Assembly (NCBI GenBank): GCA_902489965.1
Contig: CABUCA010000100.1
Location: 1-5,349, forward strand
Origin: an uncultured Collinsella sp.
GTDB lineage: Bacteria; Actinomycetota; Coriobacteriia; Coriobacteriales; Coriobacteriaceae
Direction of reading: 5' to 3'
DNA: 5,349 nt
Below the pieces are notes generated by a model. That model searched no databases and had not been told where the DNA came from. It saw nothing but the letters and a program-made list of their open reading frames with translations. This document shows positions 5,344-5,349 of this stretch, one piece after another. Both the position numbers and the translations under genes were made by a program. Position 1 is the stretch's first letter. Each line of letters begins with the position of its first letter.

Positions 5344-5349
5344 CTCTTT
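5318..5349 (+). terminator. strong perfect-palindrome terminator
   Basis: Positions 5318-5343 are a perfect 26-nt palindrome, folding as an 11-bp GC-rich stem around a CATG loop, followed by a T-rich tail (CTCTTT, running off the window). On the minus strand the sequence after the stem is not T-rich, so this is a + strand terminator. It ends either operon read-through, an RNA encoded in 5178-5317, or a leader of the next gene. Confidence 0.8.

Overview
The window holds a compact four-gene arginine biosynthesis operon, argC-argJ-argB-argD, all on the + strand and filling about 4.9 of 5.35 kb. The DNA is GC-rich with strong G/C preference at third codon positions, and the proteins look actinobacterial. 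A tandem operator upstream fits the actinobacterial ARG-box pattern as I remember it. The overall style suggests a gut Coriobacteriia such as Collinsella, but this is inferred from style and not proven by a marker gene.

Layout. Positions 1-204 are non-coding or the edge of another gene. They hold a GC-rich hairpin (1-22), two adjacent ARG boxes (82-99 and 103-120) for the arginine repressor ArgR, a weak extended -10 candidate, and a small hairpin just before the argC ribosome site. argC (205-1275) is followed by an unusually long 133-nt spacer carrying a branched RNA fold that ends in a six-T run, which looks like an internal terminator or attenuator. Then come argJ (1410-2678), argB (from an ATG at 2760, not the TTG at 2700) and argD (3810-5093). 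An operon terminator follows at 5119-5178. The last 170 nt contain no convincing gene but several RNA hairpins and end in a second, very strong + strand terminator (5318-5349). This tail is either a small RNA or the leader of a gene beyond the window.

How the genes work together. ArgJ makes N-acetylglutamate by moving the acetyl group from N-acetylornithine to glutamate. ArgB phosphorylates it, ArgC reduces it to the semialdehyde, and ArgD transaminates that to N-acetylornithine, which returns to ArgJ. The four enzymes therefore form the whole acetyl-recycling cycle from glutamate to ornithine. No argF, argG, argH, argA or argR is visible here. Control is probably double: ArgR on the promoter, and arginine feedback on ArgB, which has the N-terminal helix and C-terminal signature of arginine-sensitive kinases.

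Most interesting points: the structured argC-argJ spacer; a 17-nt motif (16/17 identical) shared between that spacer and the region after argD; the terminator-bounded non-coding tail; and lineage-type additions in ArgB (C-terminal tail) and ArgD (internal insertion). The enzymes themselves are ordinary; any novelty lies in the non-coding RNA-like elements.
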